NCBI GenBank assembly: GCA_023614405.1
Contig: CM042686.1
Coordinates: forward strand, 350,060,329-350,124,328
From: Avena insularis
Lineage: Eukaryota; Streptophyta; Magnoliopsida; Poales; Poaceae
Direction of reading: 5' to 3'
DNA length: 64,000 nt
Below, one piece after another: positions 37,102 to 47,945 of this stretch; position 1 is the stretch's first letter; each line of letters starts with the position of its first letter. The notes under the pieces are model-generated. The model was given only the letters and a program-made list of their open reading frames with translations, was not told the origin of the DNA and did not search any database. The position numbers were made by a program, and so were the translations under genes.

Positions 37102-38249
37102 ACGGGAGCTTCGAAAGATCTGACAGTTGCGATAGGGAATTCAACAGAATTTCCCAGTCCTTTGGCATGCAGGAAGAACTCGCGAGACTAAAGGATTCGA
37201 CAGACAACAGTCTGCCTCTGCTGCGCCGGCCAAGCACACCTGATCACTCTTTCGACTAATCAGTGCACACAAAGAAAGTGTAGGTCCACCCATCAGATCC
37301 CGCCAAGACGGCTCTCATCGCCAACAACTTGAGTCCCGCATAGGAACTCGCGCTCGTCGAATTCCTCCGTGAGCACTGGAAAATTTTCGCCTGGTGTCCT
37401 GCGAACATGCCAGGAGTTCCCAGGGAATTCGCCGAGCATGCACTCAACATCAACCCCGACGCAAGGCTAGTCAAGCAAACAATTCGGCGATTGTCCGAGC
37501 CACGAGCACAGGCAGTTGGCATGGAGATCAACAGACTCCTCGACGCCAAATTCATACGCGAGATCAAGGAAAGCACTTGGCTCGCCAACACAGTGCTGGT
37601 ACCAAAAAAGGAGACGGATATCCTGCAGATGTGCGTGGACTTCACCTCTCTGAATAAGCATTGCCCAAAGGATCACTTCCCATTGCCACGCATCGACCAG
37701 ATCATCGACTCCACTGCGGGATGCGAGCGCCTCTCCTTCCTCGACGCCTACTCAGGCTATAATCAGTTTCGAATGAAGGAGGAAGATAAAGAAAAAACAG
37801 CATTTACAATGCCCTTTGGTGTGTTCTGCTACAACACAATGCCCTTTGCGCTAAAGAACGTGGGAGCTACCTACCAGCGGTGCATGCAGGCTTGCCTCAA
37901 GGAACAACTAGGTCACAATATCCAAGTCTATGTCGACGACATAGTAATCAAGACCAAGAAGGAAGCCTCATTAATCGACGATCTGCGCGAAACCTTCGCC
38001 AACCTTGACCACTACCGGATTAAGCTCAATCCGGACAAATGCGCCTTTGGCGTGCCATCTGGGCAATTACTCGGGTACCTCATCTCCGTGAGGGGAATCG
38101 AGGCAAACCCGAAGAAAATAAAAGCCATACTAGCCATAGAGAAGCCGAAAAACATACGGGGCGTTCAGCAGCTGGCTGGGCGAATCGCAGCCCTCAGTCG
38201 ATTCATCAGTCGGATGAGTGAAAAGGCGCTCGCAACCGTCGAAGTCTCC
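37102..38249 (+). pseudogene. pol: Reverse transcriptase of G
   Basis: Frame 3 from about 37090, with stops at roughly 37257 and 37341, then open from 37407. RT motifs in order: TVLVPKKETD then CVDFTSLNKHCPKDHFPLP (37600-37690), SFLDAYSGYNQ (37735), FTMPFGVFCYNTMPFALKN (37800-37860), and catalytic YVDDIVIKT at 37929-37955, where YMDD is commoner. The connection AGRIAALSRFISR is at 38175-38215. The frame enters a rearranged zone after MSEKAL at 38228. Confidence 0.92.
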
Positions 38250-38428
38250 CTCGAGCACTGTGCTGACCACCTGGTTGGTGGCGGAGATATACAGCAACAG
38301 TGGTTCTCTTTCCCGTGGGGTCACGAGTACTGGCGAGGTGGATAGAAGGCGCTTGAGGTCTTCGAATGCTTCCTGCGCTTCGTTGGTCTACTCGAACTTT
38401 TTGGCTTTGCGGAGGAGTTGGACGCGAA
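38250..38428 (-). pseudogene. Inverted piece of G's RNase H domain
   Basis: This segment codes for RNase H N-terminal sequence only on the minus strand, opposite to the rest of pol: KKFE.TNEAQEAFEDLKRLL then TPREREPLLLYISATNQVVS. One in-frame stop (TAG) replaces the W of the usual FEW motif. It is flanked by 22-bp inverted repeats (38228-38249 and 38429-38450, one mismatch; left copy starts GCTCGCAACCGTC). A local inversion between, or creating, these repeats explains the arrangement. Confidence 0.8.
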
Positions 38429-38813
38429 GGAGACTTTGACGGTTGCGAGCTGCGGCACGTAGGTCGCGAAAGCAACGAGGAGGCGGACGCACTCGCCAAC
38501 ATAGGATCTACCTGCACCCCCATACCACCTGGGGTATTTCTCGAGCGCATCTGCGAATGCTCCATCAAGCCAAAGGCCGTAGAGAAGAAAACAAGCGCAG
38601 CAACGGACTCGGGGGCTATGCCGCCCAATGAGCCAATGGCACTCGATGACTTGGAGATGGACACGGGGCTCGAGGGACCAATGAGCATCATGATGATTGA
38701 GCAATCCTGGACGCAACCGTGCATCACGTATCTCCTCAGCAAAAGGCTACCGGATGATCCGACTGATGCACGGCACATCGCGCGGCGATCCAAGGCATTC
38801 GCTATTATCCGCA
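38429..38813 (+). pseudogene. RNase H C-terminal end and integrase start of G
   Basis: Plus orientation resumes with ELRHVGRESNEEADALANIG, the C terminus of the Tat RNase H; the middle of the domain is absent. A linker rich in A, K and P follows, then SWTQPCITYLLSKRLPDD and ARRSKAFAII, which is the stretch just before the integrase zinc finger. The integrase core does not follow. Confidence 0.8.
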
Positions 38814-38874
38814 GAGAAGAAAACAAGCGTAGCAGCGGACTCGGGGGCTACGCCGCCCAATGAGCCAATGGCAT
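38814..38874 (+). repeat. Duplicated 60-bp segment at the integrase deletion junction of G
   Basis: Bases 38814-38874 repeat 38581-38641 almost exactly (AGAAGAAAACAAGCG..GC, then GGACTCGGGGGCTA). The second copy sits where the integrase zinc finger and catalytic core should be. It looks like filler copied during break repair. Confidence 0.75.
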
Positions 38875-39440
38875 CCACAGACCAACGGTCAGGTGGAAAA
38901 AGCAAACGGGCTCGTCTATGGCGGCATCAAGAAGCGACTCCTCTGGCCACTTGAAGAAGCTACGGGTTGCTGGCTAGAAGAACTGCAATCTGTAATCTGG
39001 ATCCTACGCACAACTCCAAACAGCGCCACGAGCTACACGCCATTCTTTATGGTGCACGGAGCAGAAGCAGTGCTGCCCGCCGAGGTACGATACAAGGCAC
39101 CGCATGTGGTCGCTTACAACGAACAAGAGTCCTCGCACTCGAAGACTTCGTCGACCTCCTTGACGAGGCACGTGAAATCACCGCGGAAAGATCAACGATC
39201 TACCAGCAGAACCTGTGCAACTAACACAGTAGGAGGCTACGCCCCAGATCCTTCATCGAAGGCGACCTGGCCCTGCGACTGAAATAGCAGGGGCACCTCA
39301 AGCTCGAGTCCCCATGGGAAGGACCGTAAGTGATTACAGAAGTAATCCCAGGTGGCGCCTATCGCCTTCAAGACTTAGAGGCAGGAGTCGCATACTCCAA
39401 CCCCTAGAACGTCGCACAGCTACGACACTTCTACCCCTAG
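38870..39440 (+). pseudogene. Integrase C-terminal remnant of G
   Basis: Frame 1 reads SQWHPQTNGQVEKANG, then WILRTTPNSATSYTPFFM and HGAEAVLPAEV, the distal integrase core. A frameshift near 39150 moves to LDEAREITAERS, and after stops the C-terminal module ESPWEGP.VITEV and GGAYRLQDLEAG ends with HFYP near 39437. The catalytic D,D part is missing, so this cannot work. Confidence 0.85.
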
Positions 39441-39873
39441 TCGCTTTTTACTTTTTACATTGCAAATAAGGCCACTCAGCCAAGGCTACTTAGCCACACA
39501 TTGTGCCTCGCACTATTCTTCGAATAAAAATAAAGCTAAGTGCCCCAAAACTCTGTGTTTTCCTTTACTTTTCCAATTTTATCCACTCGGGGGCTGCGCC
39601 ACCCTATATACATCTGTTCTACGAACCAAAACGCGATATCCTGAGTAGCTGGCACATCAATCAAAGCCCTTGACACAAACATCAACCCAGCTGCAACGCA
39701 CTTGATAGGTTGACAAGGGACTAAGATAAAAGCATGACCAGGCTAACGAATGGGACTCGCATAGTGCAATGCACTTCATGCTAACAAAGCTCTTCATACA
39801 ATAACTTATACACAACATTTATACTAACTTTTACAACACAAGTACACTTATGTCCAGGATACAAACTAGGCTA
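39441..39873 (+). other. Non-coding 3' region of G between pol and antisense gene
   Basis: About 430 bp without coding signal. A CACTCGGGGGCTGCG motif (39586-39600) resembles the element's polypurine tract. Convergent transcripts from pol and the antisense gene would end here. Confidence 0.5.
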
Positions 39874-40617
39874 CTACTGTAGCAGGAGACCGTTGGTTTG
39901 TTCCTCAAAGAAGTCGACGATCTCTTCTGCTAGGCGATCCACCGCCTGGTAGTGCGGCACCATGTTCTAGGAAGAACCTGTTGGTGGTGTAGGCGGCCCA
40001 GATGCAATTGCCGCAACATCTATGTCAGGCCTGTGCAGTCGCACCATTGACAGAGCAGCTTTGGCACCAGCCATCAACTGTTGCCTTACGCACTCACGAA
40101 CCGTGGTCAGATCTTGAAACTTGGCAAGGAGGGCTAGCAAGCTTGATGGAGTATCATCTAGCGGAAACATTGCCCGATAAATGTTCTTCAAGCATGACTG
40201 CGAATTCTTCAGAAAGTGCAGCACTCACGACGCACGATCCTGCAGGGTCGCCAGCGCAGTCGCACGATCATGATCCACCCAGAAGTATCCACTCTCTTGA
40301 AGTTGTTCCTAGGTAAGATCATGCATGCGAATGGCAATTCTATCCTTCTCCTCCTGCGGATGACGCGTGCTGACAACTACACGAAGCAGCAACAAACAGC
40401 ATGAGTACAACGTACCATGGCGAGAGACTACAAGGAAAATTTGAGAGCAAGCAAACTAACACTTTCTCCGCCTTTGACTTCCATACATCCGCGTTACCAC
40501 GAAGCACAGGAAACTCACGCTCCAGCTACTTCACGCGGTCACGCAGTCGCGAAAGCAGCGACAGCTCATCTACTCTAGAGCACGGCGGTAGCACGGTATC
40601 ATCAAGAGTTGGCAAAT
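39874..40617 (-). pseudogene. Second antisense coding block of G (coiled-coil protein C terminus)
   Basis: The minus strand encodes ELSLLSRLRDRVK then LEREFPVLRGNADVW (40590-40470). After non-coding bases come YFWVDHDRATALATLQDRAS and LHFLKNSQSCLKNIYRAMFP (40290-40150). ALLAKFQDLTTVRECVRQQL and AGAKAALSMV follow, ending at stops near 39964 and 39874. This pattern is usual at the C terminus of the plant antisense 'putative gypsy type transposon' proteins, so it may be the 3' exons of the gene at 40834-43723 or a separate unit. TAG codons at about 39964, 40210 and 40310 break it. Confidence 0.6.
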
Positions 40618-40833
40618 CCTAAGTTTCCCTCAAAGGATCACTTGATGTACCATACCACAAGTCAAGATAGAAGCAAATAAGGTGACCAAATCAACACAAA
40701 GACAAAGGATTCAAATGCATTCAAGACTAGCAAAAGTATCAGCAGATACACTCGCCAGCAAGCATGTTCTTAAACAAAAGGACATAAACTAATTAACTAT
40801 TACAAAAGCTAACTAAGGAGCAACTGGCTTCTT

Positions 40834-43723
40834 CTACTTCGACGGCTTTAGGGGCTTCATCGAGTCCATGGCAGTGTCAGATGCCACTGACTTTCCACCA
40901 GCCCCTGATGCCGCCACTTTCGTCGCCTTCTTGGCACGATGCAGCTCCTCAGAATACTTTACAACATTATTTATCAACTGAGGCCCATACTTGCCACAGG
41001 CAGTCGCGAAAGGAGCGAAGACTACCTGCTGGCCGCCATGCTAACAGGCATTGCCTTCGACACTACGGCAGGATCAACCCCGACTCTGTGGGCCTGCACC
41101 ATGGCAAGAGACATGAACGCGCCTGCCGCGCGGAGTGAGTTCTTGTAGCTGGAAGGCACACCCCCGGCGAGTGACTCCACCAGCTCGCCTATATTCTCGA
41201 TTAACTCTGCCTTGGGCATCAGCTCCTCGTGGAGGCGACTGAGGGCGCCCTTGGCCTTGGAGAGCTTATCCTGGACAGCGGCGCTACGGTCCTCGACTGC
41301 CGATAGCGCACCCGCCAGAGCGTCATCGCGACGAAGGGCCTGTGGGTCGAAACTCAAGTCGCCAGCATCTGCACACAAATCCACACAAGGACAAAACATA
41401 AGTCCCAACGGCAAAAAGTCCAGCAGAGAAGGACAATGATATCCAAAGCAAAATACCTGAGAGGGCCTTGGCGATTGAGAAAAGCTGTCCCTCGAACAGC
41501 TTCTCCCTGGCTGCGAAGGAGGCATGCAGCTCCTCTTCGCGCCTTTGCGCCTCATCACGCGTCGCGATTGCCTCATCGCGACCCTTCACAGCCGCGGTGA
41601 GGGTTTTCTCCATGGTGGCAGCATTGCGCAGGAGGGCATTATGTTCAGCTACAAGCGGAAAGAGATTGACTATCAGTCGACCATATCAAAAGGAGATGAG
41701 GAAGAAGAAGAAGTGCAAGACACTCACTTTCAACCGCGCGATGACGCGTCTCCAGCATCGCATGCTGGCGGCCCATTGCAAGGACTTGCTCCGCCAAGTG
41801 CGCGGCTTCCTTCACAAGGAGCTATCACACAACAAGGAATCAGCAGAGGCAATAGATAACATCGACTGCAATGCTAAAAAGGAGAAAAACTACACTTACA
41901 TGGTCCTCCAATGACTCCGAAGATATCTGCTGTACCGTCATCCGGGTAACCATCCGATGCTCCCATGCATGAGGAGAGCTGGAAGAGTTGTGCCCGGAGT
42001 GGGCCGTCAATGGAGGGGAAGGAGAGCGTTCGACCTCTTTCTTGGCCCTTGAGGTCGCGACTCCTGATTCTTTCAAGAATTGAACATCGCCAGAAGATGA
42101 CGATGCCTCTTGGCTGCAAGAAAAAATCCACATCAAAAAAGAACAAACACAGAGACGAGCCAAACAAGGGCAAATCCAGAGAAGAGTAAAACGAATTAGA
42201 AAACTTACCAATCAAATTTGTCAAAATCAAAAGTGGCCTCCTTCGACTCTGACGAGGACTCCTTGGGCAATCGCATTTTCTTGCGAGAGGAAGGTGCAAC
42301 GACACTCACAGGAATGGCAGGGATCGGCGACTCCGCACCTACACCTGCACCTTCCGGAGTCAAAGGAGACGACGCATCGGAATCCTCACTGCGCGAACTC
42401 TTGCGAGTATCCGGACTACCGGACTCAGGGGCTTCCTCCTCCACATCAGAAGGGACATTCGACTCTGACTCGTCCTCCTCCAAGGCTTCGCGAGGAATAA
42501 TCCCCTCAGGAAGAGGGGGCATACAAGGCGACACCGCCCAATCCTGCATATAGATAACAAGTTCAGCAAAAAAGCAAAGAAACAGCAGAAAAGCAATCGA
42601 CAAATTAAGCTACTGCGTAGCACAACTATACCTCAGGAGGAGGGTTAGCACATCGAACGGAGGAACAACTGGCTCACTGGGGAGCACATCCTTGACAGTG
42701 TACTTGGTGACCAGTCGAACCCTCTTGTCCACCTCACTCGTGGACATGCCATTGGCAAACACGCGAGTGGCATCATCAGCGCCAGCCCACTGAAACATGG
42801 GGTGGACTATGGCCTGCAGGGGCTGGATGCGATGGCACAGCCAAGTGCGAATGAGGGCGCAGCCTCCCTCCTCTGTCGAGGCGATTCTCGAGGTCGGAGA
42901 CACGCTCGTACAACACCCCTGTCTCCGCGAATTCGCCAGGCATAACTACATTTTTCCAGGAGCGCCTCCTATTGCACAGCGTCGCGGTATCGAAGGGTGC
43001 GAGTCCGAAGTGCTCGTCGCCATCCTTCTCATCGTGGATGTAGAACCACTTGTCCCTCCACCCTTGGACGGACGATGTGAGCTTGATGTCGAAATAGGTG
43101 GCGGATGGGTCGACATGAATCCCGCAACCACCTACATCATAGACTAAAGATCCAGATGCAAATTGGCGCTTCAATTTGAAGATGCGCTTGAAGAGGCCAA
43201 AGTGCGGCTCGATTCCGAGCCAGCACTCGCAGAGGGTAATGAAGCAAGAGATATGGAGGATCGAGTTCGGGGTCAGCTGATGGAGCTGAAGCCCGTAGAA
43301 ACAGAGGCCCCTAAAAAAGGGGTGAAGAGGCAAGGAGAGACCACGAATGATGAAGGCGAAAAACATCACTCGAAAACCAGCGGGAGGAGCAGGAATTGTC
43401 TCACCGCCGGGGACGCGCGCGTCAGCGACTGCGCCGGACAGCACTCCGTCTTGACGAACAAGACGGATATCCGACGACTTGATGATGGAGGGGAGCCATG
43501 CACCATTCGTGACGCGGGTGCCTGCGGCCTTCTTCTTCCTGCCGGCGGCGGTGCTGGTGCCAATAGCGGCGGAGCCGCCTTTCTTCTTCGCCGCAGCAGC
43601 GGTGGCCGTGGAATCAACCACAGTGCCTCCTTTCTTCTTCCCCATTGCGCGGCGGCGATGCGAGCGAAGGAAGTAACTTGGAAACGAGCGGAGCTGGTCC
43701 AGCGTCACGAAATAAACGGGCAC
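40834..43723 (-). CDS. Antisense six-exon gene of G, 'putative gypsy type transposon' (Transposase_28-like) protein
   Basis: Minus-strand exons with GT-AG borders: 43723-42632, 42543-42209, 42113-41900, 41821-41728, 41648-41457, 41368-40834. Donors such as GTAAGT (42208), GTAAGTG (41899) and GTGAGTG (41727) and pyrimidine-CAG acceptors keep the frame across introns 2-5. The start may be 43723 or the second Met at 43645 (MGKKKGG). Exon 1 has a basic low-complexity N terminus, then a domain with FFAFIIRGLSLPLHPFF and CECWLGIEPHFGLFKRIF, known from the extra antisense ORF of Tat elements. Exons 2-3 are acidic and Ser-rich; exons 4-6 are coiled coil (HLAEQVLAMGRQHAM, RDEAQRREEELHASF). Exon 1 has frameshifts near 42880 and 42660 and exon 6 one near 41040, so the copy is damaged. 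The function is unproven. Confidence 0.75.
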
Positions 43724-44960
43724 AGAGAAAAGCAGAGGAGCAGCGGCAATGGCGATGGATGCGAAGGATTAACGAGAGCAGATGAGAAAATTACCGTCAC
43801 AACGCCGCTACTTAACCCCTGGAAGAGGCAATCCAACGGCTCAGAAAAACCCTACTGGATGCGTGGCAAACATCGTGCTCGACACGTGGAGGAGTGGAAG
43901 CGCGAACCGTCCCTCCATTACTCCCATTACGTGCAGAAATCGAGGAGGCGCAGTTAAAATAAAGATTACGCACGCCCAATCAAATCAAAGTCAGAAAGTG
44001 GGACCCACTGCTCGTCACGTCCCATCAAACTCGCTCACACGGGCAACTGAGGTCATGAAAGCGTCAGCACTGACGTCATCAAAGCTACGCAATGGAAGAC
44101 TTCGACTACTTTAGTCCTTGCTCGAGTCTTCGACTCCACCAAGCACTTGGGGGCTATTCCCATAGGGAGCGCTGGTCGCGCACCCTATGATTTTTTCTTT
44201 CTTCTTCTTTTTTCAGGAACATGGATAATGAAATCAAACCCAACCACTCGCAGCATGGCTTGATTATGGGCATGGGTTACTCCCATAGGGAGCGCCGGAA
44301 ACAAATTCGACTGAAACAAGCAAACAAAAGACGACAGCAGTCGCAAAATGATTCTTCAGTCCCTGCCTGAGTCTTCCACTCAACCAGGCACTCGGGGGCT
44401 ACTCCCATAGGGAGCACTAGTCGCGCACCCTATGATTATCTATACAAAAAGCTGTGTGTTGATAACATCCACACTCGAAACTCATGGCGACACCGCCTCA
44501 TAATTTTTCCCTACAAAGAGACTGCGTCTCCTGGGTCACCCGAATTGTCTCCGCGATGATAAAATTCGGATGCCGCGCTTACAGTGTGAAGGTAAGACCT
44601 GAATAAGGTCTGGCAACGCATTAGCTGCGCAATACTAGAAATGTATCCGTACCTATAGGTACGATGAACATGCCTTGACGGACGCGTCAAGTGCTCACAC
44701 CCATATAACTGGAATTCGACTCCTGTAAGACCTCCGCGGCTTGAGTCGAATTACACCAGCACTTTTCCGGATTCGAGTCTGGGGACTCGAGTTCGAGTAG
44801 ATTGCGTTGTTTCACCCTAAGGTGGTTAACTGATTCTGATACTTCGGTTATATCAGCCACGTACATCAACAATCCCTATGACACCAATAAAGTAGTCGAA
44901 ATATACTCATTCACTCGAAAGACTTCAAAAGTCCCCAGTCAAATCTGCGATTCCATTGGA
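43724..44960 (+). other. 3' region of G upstream of the polypurine tract, with repeated PPT-like modules
   Basis: Non-coding on the plus strand; it would include the promoter of the antisense gene. A module made of a GAGTCTTC..CTC phrase, CACTYGGGGGCTAYTCCCAT, AGGGAGC and CGCGCACCCTATGAT occurs at 44111-44192 and 44354-44437, with a partial copy near 44274-44299. Each contains a close match to the polypurine tract and the short palindrome CTCCCATAGGGAG. No ORF here is recognisable. Confidence 0.65.
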
Positions 44961-44974
44961 CACTCAGGGACTAC
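44961..44974 (+). other. Polypurine tract of G
   Basis: CACTCAGGGACTAC directly before the 3' LTR; the intact family form seen elsewhere in this element is CACTCGGGGGCTAC. Confidence 0.7.
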
Positions 44975-45463
44975 TGACATGGGTATACCCTACAGGTACT
45001 CGAGCTTGGTATATACGGTCTAAGTACGTACAAGCCCATGGTGTCTCCAAGGCCCAAAATGAAGAACTCGAGTAACCTACGGACTCTCGATTGCTTGAAA
45101 AACAAGAAGAAGCTAAAGATAGAAAGTTTCAAGGGGAAAATCCTAACTTGTAACTGACTCGACCTGCTACCCGAGACCTAGCCTATCTATATAAAGGGCT
45201 AGGAGGTGGCGGCGAGGAGGACACACGAAACCCTAGTTTCCACAACCCTCGCCAGATTGCATCTGCGCACCATTGTAATCTTTGATTCCTTCGATAATTC
45301 CACGAGCAGACAAGCAGGAGTAGGGACCTCTACGAGGCCTGAACCTGGGTAAATCTTTGTCCCCTGTGTGCTTGTTTGCTAGCCGATAGATGTCTCCAGC
45401 GCTCCCTCCTTCTCCAAAACCCAAGTCCATAACAATGGGCATTGATGAGTTAAACCCTCGTCA
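44975..45463 (+). repeat. 3' LTR of G (489 bp)
   Basis: TGACATGGGTATACCC...AACCCTCGTCA. It has a few extra bases relative to the 5' LTR (CCATTG at about 45271). Followed by target duplication TCTCC and the rest of D's LTR. Confidence 0.93.
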
Positions 45464-47146
45464 TCTCCATTCAAACATTTTTCGAAAATCAACCATAATA
45501 GCTTTTGAGTTGATTCCATCTCTCAAAAATCACATTTGATAATACCTATCTGAATATGTAATAATATTTAGGTTTGCATGTTGTGACTCTGGACTAGTAC
45601 CAAATTAATGCTATATAGGCATTTCTAGTCACTTTAAATCATTTAAATATGAATCCTAAACTTTGTAATATGTGATCCAACATTTACATCACATTCCCAT
45701 GTATTAGAATATGTGGTGATGACATGTGTCCAAATGATCCCATATTTTAATTGGAGAATATTAAATCATAATTAATTTCAATGAGTGGAAATTAATTTTC
45801 TCAAATAAAATAAATGAAACTAGTTCATTAAATCTTGTGATGAATGTAATGATACTAGATCATCAAGTGTGTGCCTTAGGGTCCTAAATAGACTAGTTAA
45901 GTATTGTTTGATGATTGTGTATCCCGTATGTATTTATAGACGATAGTACCGACCAAGTCTACGAGGAGGAGGAGTTCTACCCCGAAGAAGACGAGGAAAA
46001 TTTCAACCACTGCACCAATCAAGGCAAGCCATCACTACTAAGCAAGTTAGCCCCTTACAAGCTAACACTTGCAAGCTATTGTTAGCAAGCTAGAATTATA
46101 CAAGATGACCTAAGCAAGATGCATTAGGCATGCTTTGGTTATACCTTTTGATTTATACCAATCCCAAGTTTTACTTACAAGTTTTACCTTTTTCTTTACC
46201 AAAGTTTCTTTACTTTTAGCAATGTTTTGTGAGATTTTAGAAAGTAGTTTAGATAGCATAAAGAGTATAAAACTTGGCCTATACTAGATGTCATTCTATG
46301 GCATGAGATTGAGATTAGAATCCCACCTTAGTGAACACTCGTAACTTAGTAGTTAGAGCTACACCAAAAACTTGATCACTCTAGATGGGAATACTTGGTG
46401 AAAATGCTTATGAAAACCTTGGAATGATGAGCCATTCTATTGAGATGTTTTGACATGTGTTGAGAAACACAAATGGTTTATGATGATGAAAATGTTGTGG
46501 CATGAGCCTTAGCCCTTTATAAAAACGGATGGTTGGGTTCGGATGCGATACCATTCTAATTTTACCGTACAACCACAATACCTCAATTGGGTAAGGCTTA
46601 GCCAGAAGTTTATATGCATTAGTATGAGTTCCCTCACGGGAGAGGTTTGAGCTAAGGCTACCTCTTGATGTTGTCCACCTATGCAGTGCCCAGGATGGTA
46701 GATGGCCATGGCTAGGAGGCCAAGCTCATAGGAGAGGTGCTTATACTAGAGTGTGTAAAGGAAAGGTTATGATTGATTATCCGCATACTAAGTATGATGA
46801 TTCAGGGTTACCCCTGACGGATGTATCAAATGATGTGGTGAAAGTGTACAACCTCTGCAAAGTGTCAAACTATTCGAATAGCCACGTCCGCGGTCATGGA
46901 CAGTTGGAGTGGCCATACTGTTCCGTTGTCAGATGTTTTCAAAATGACTTATGAAATGAATTGTGACTTGACTTGACCACAACAGGGTTGTGACTATGAA
47001 AACTAAGTTCCCACTTAGGTGATTTAAAACTTTATTTTATCTTTATTTGTTTCTGAACTCAGCTTAGGTTTGAAACTTAACTTTTCAAATAAACTTAGAA
47101 CTTAGCATTCCTACTAGAACTATTTTACTTGTTAGTGATAGATTGC

Positions 47147-47165
47147 GAGTACTTAAAGAGTACTC
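47147..47165 (+). other. GAGTAC hairpin in D's 3' LTR
   Basis: GAGTACTTAAAGAGTACTC. The only stem difference from 17667-17685 is A to G opposite T, which keeps pairing as U-G in RNA. Confidence 0.6.
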
Positions 47166-47497
47166 ATGGCTTTGTCCCTGGCTATTCCCATGGCCAGACT
47201 ATGAGGAGGACTACCAGGAGGAAGGACAGCAGGACGGCTATGACAACTAGGACTATCTCCCATCATCAGCATTGTCTGTAACACTGAAGATGGAGCCCAC
47301 CACTATGCTTATTATTCCATTGCTTTTTTGTACTAAGACTGGATCATGATATCCTTTATTTGTGTAAGACTTTATTATGGTTTTTAATGGATGATGTACT
47401 GTGATATCCAATCTATTATGTCTCACAAAAATGGTAATCCTGGGATTGCGATGTATGGCATAACAGGCATTTGGGATTAAAAATCCGAGTGTTGACA

Positions 47498-47945
47498 ACT
47501 TGATATCACCTTGATCCTCGAACTGGCGAATAAGGTGGTATCGCATGAGTATATGTTTGTTCTTCTGGTGTTGTCTAGGTTCCTTGGCTTGTGCGATAGC
47601 ACCATTGTTGTCACAATACACGTCTAACAGATTGGCCGAGCCATGAACCATACCAAGATCCATGAGGAAATTCCTCATCCAAACGGCTTCCTTTGCCGCC
47701 TCCGAGGCAGCAATATAGTCAGCCTCTGTCGTAGACACAGACACCGTCTCTTGCTTGGAACTCTTGCAGCTCACATACCCTCCGTTTATAAAAAACACAT
47801 ATCCAGATTGCGAATGAGAATCATCCGAGTCAGTGAGATAACTCGCATCCGTGTAACCCCTTACACTGAGTTCATCCTCACCTCCATAAACCAGGAACAT
47901 ATCCTTAGTCCTTCTCAAGTACTTGAGGATATTTTTAGCCGCTGC
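47498..47945 (-). pseudogene. pol: RNase H of Copia C, main part
   Basis: Minus-strand frame from 47945 with the Copia RNase H order: VRGYTDASYLTDSDDSHSQS, then FFINGGYVSCKSSKQETVS, then STTEADYIAASEAAKEAVW, then DVYCDNNGAIAQAKEPRQHQ. The catalytic D, E and D are present. It removes template RNA during reverse transcription. The frame reaches D's insertion site at 47502; the true C terminus lies at 13927-14044. Downstream codons read from D's LTR are not part of it. Confidence 0.92.

Larger units (their letters stand above)
33691..45463 (+). mobile_element. Element G: Ty3/Gypsy, Tat lineage, with antisense gene, inside D's 3' LTR
   Basis: Perfect 5-bp target duplication TCTCC (33686-33690 and 45464-45468). 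LTRs of 482 and 489 bp run TGACATGGG...CCCTCGTCA. The order is primer-binding site, gag, protease, RT, damaged RNase H and integrase, a long 3' region with a spliced antisense gene, repeated polypurine-like motifs, LTR. The DGGS protease, short LTRs and antisense ORF are typical of the Tat lineage (RIRE2, Grande and Retand relatives). GC content is clearly higher than its neighbours. Eight differences in the first ~119 aligned LTR bases suggest about 93% identity there. It is inactive: stops, frameshifts and a large pol rearrangement. Confidence 0.93.
14045..47497 (+). mobile_element. Element D: Ty3/Gypsy chromovirus, Tekay-like, inside Copia C
   Basis: Target duplication ACTTG (14040-14044 and 47498-47502) is perfect. 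The left LTR begins TGGAACATCCC and the right TGTAACGTCCC; both end TTGACA. Net LTR length is about 3.95 kb and net element length about 13.7 kb. Internal order is primer-binding site, upstream ORF, gag, protease, RT, RNase H, integrase, chromodomain, polypurine tract, as in chromoviruses of the Tekay/Del lineage. Three later insertions (E, F and G) sit in its LTRs. At least nine in-frame stops and two or more frameshifts make it inactive. Confidence 0.93.
30260..47497 (+). repeat. 3' LTR of chromovirus D (about 3.94 kb net, split by F and G)
   Basis: LTR pieces are 30260-31896, 33421-33690 and 45469-47497. Joined, they match the 5' LTR end to end. TATA box TATAAAA is at 31487-31493, the conserved block at 46838-46910 and the hairpin at 47147-47165. 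The copy is useful because it shows the empty sites for E (near 47290) and, reciprocally, the 5' LTR shows the empty sites for F (15710) and G (15987). GC-rich ORFs at 30952-31846 duplicate those of the 5' LTR and are not genes. Confidence 0.92.

Noticed and set aside
42797..43957. Plus-strand ORFs opposite the antisense gene (116 and 264 codons)
   Set aside because: Shadows of the minus-strand exons: the splice sites, domain motifs and coiled coils are on the minus strand.
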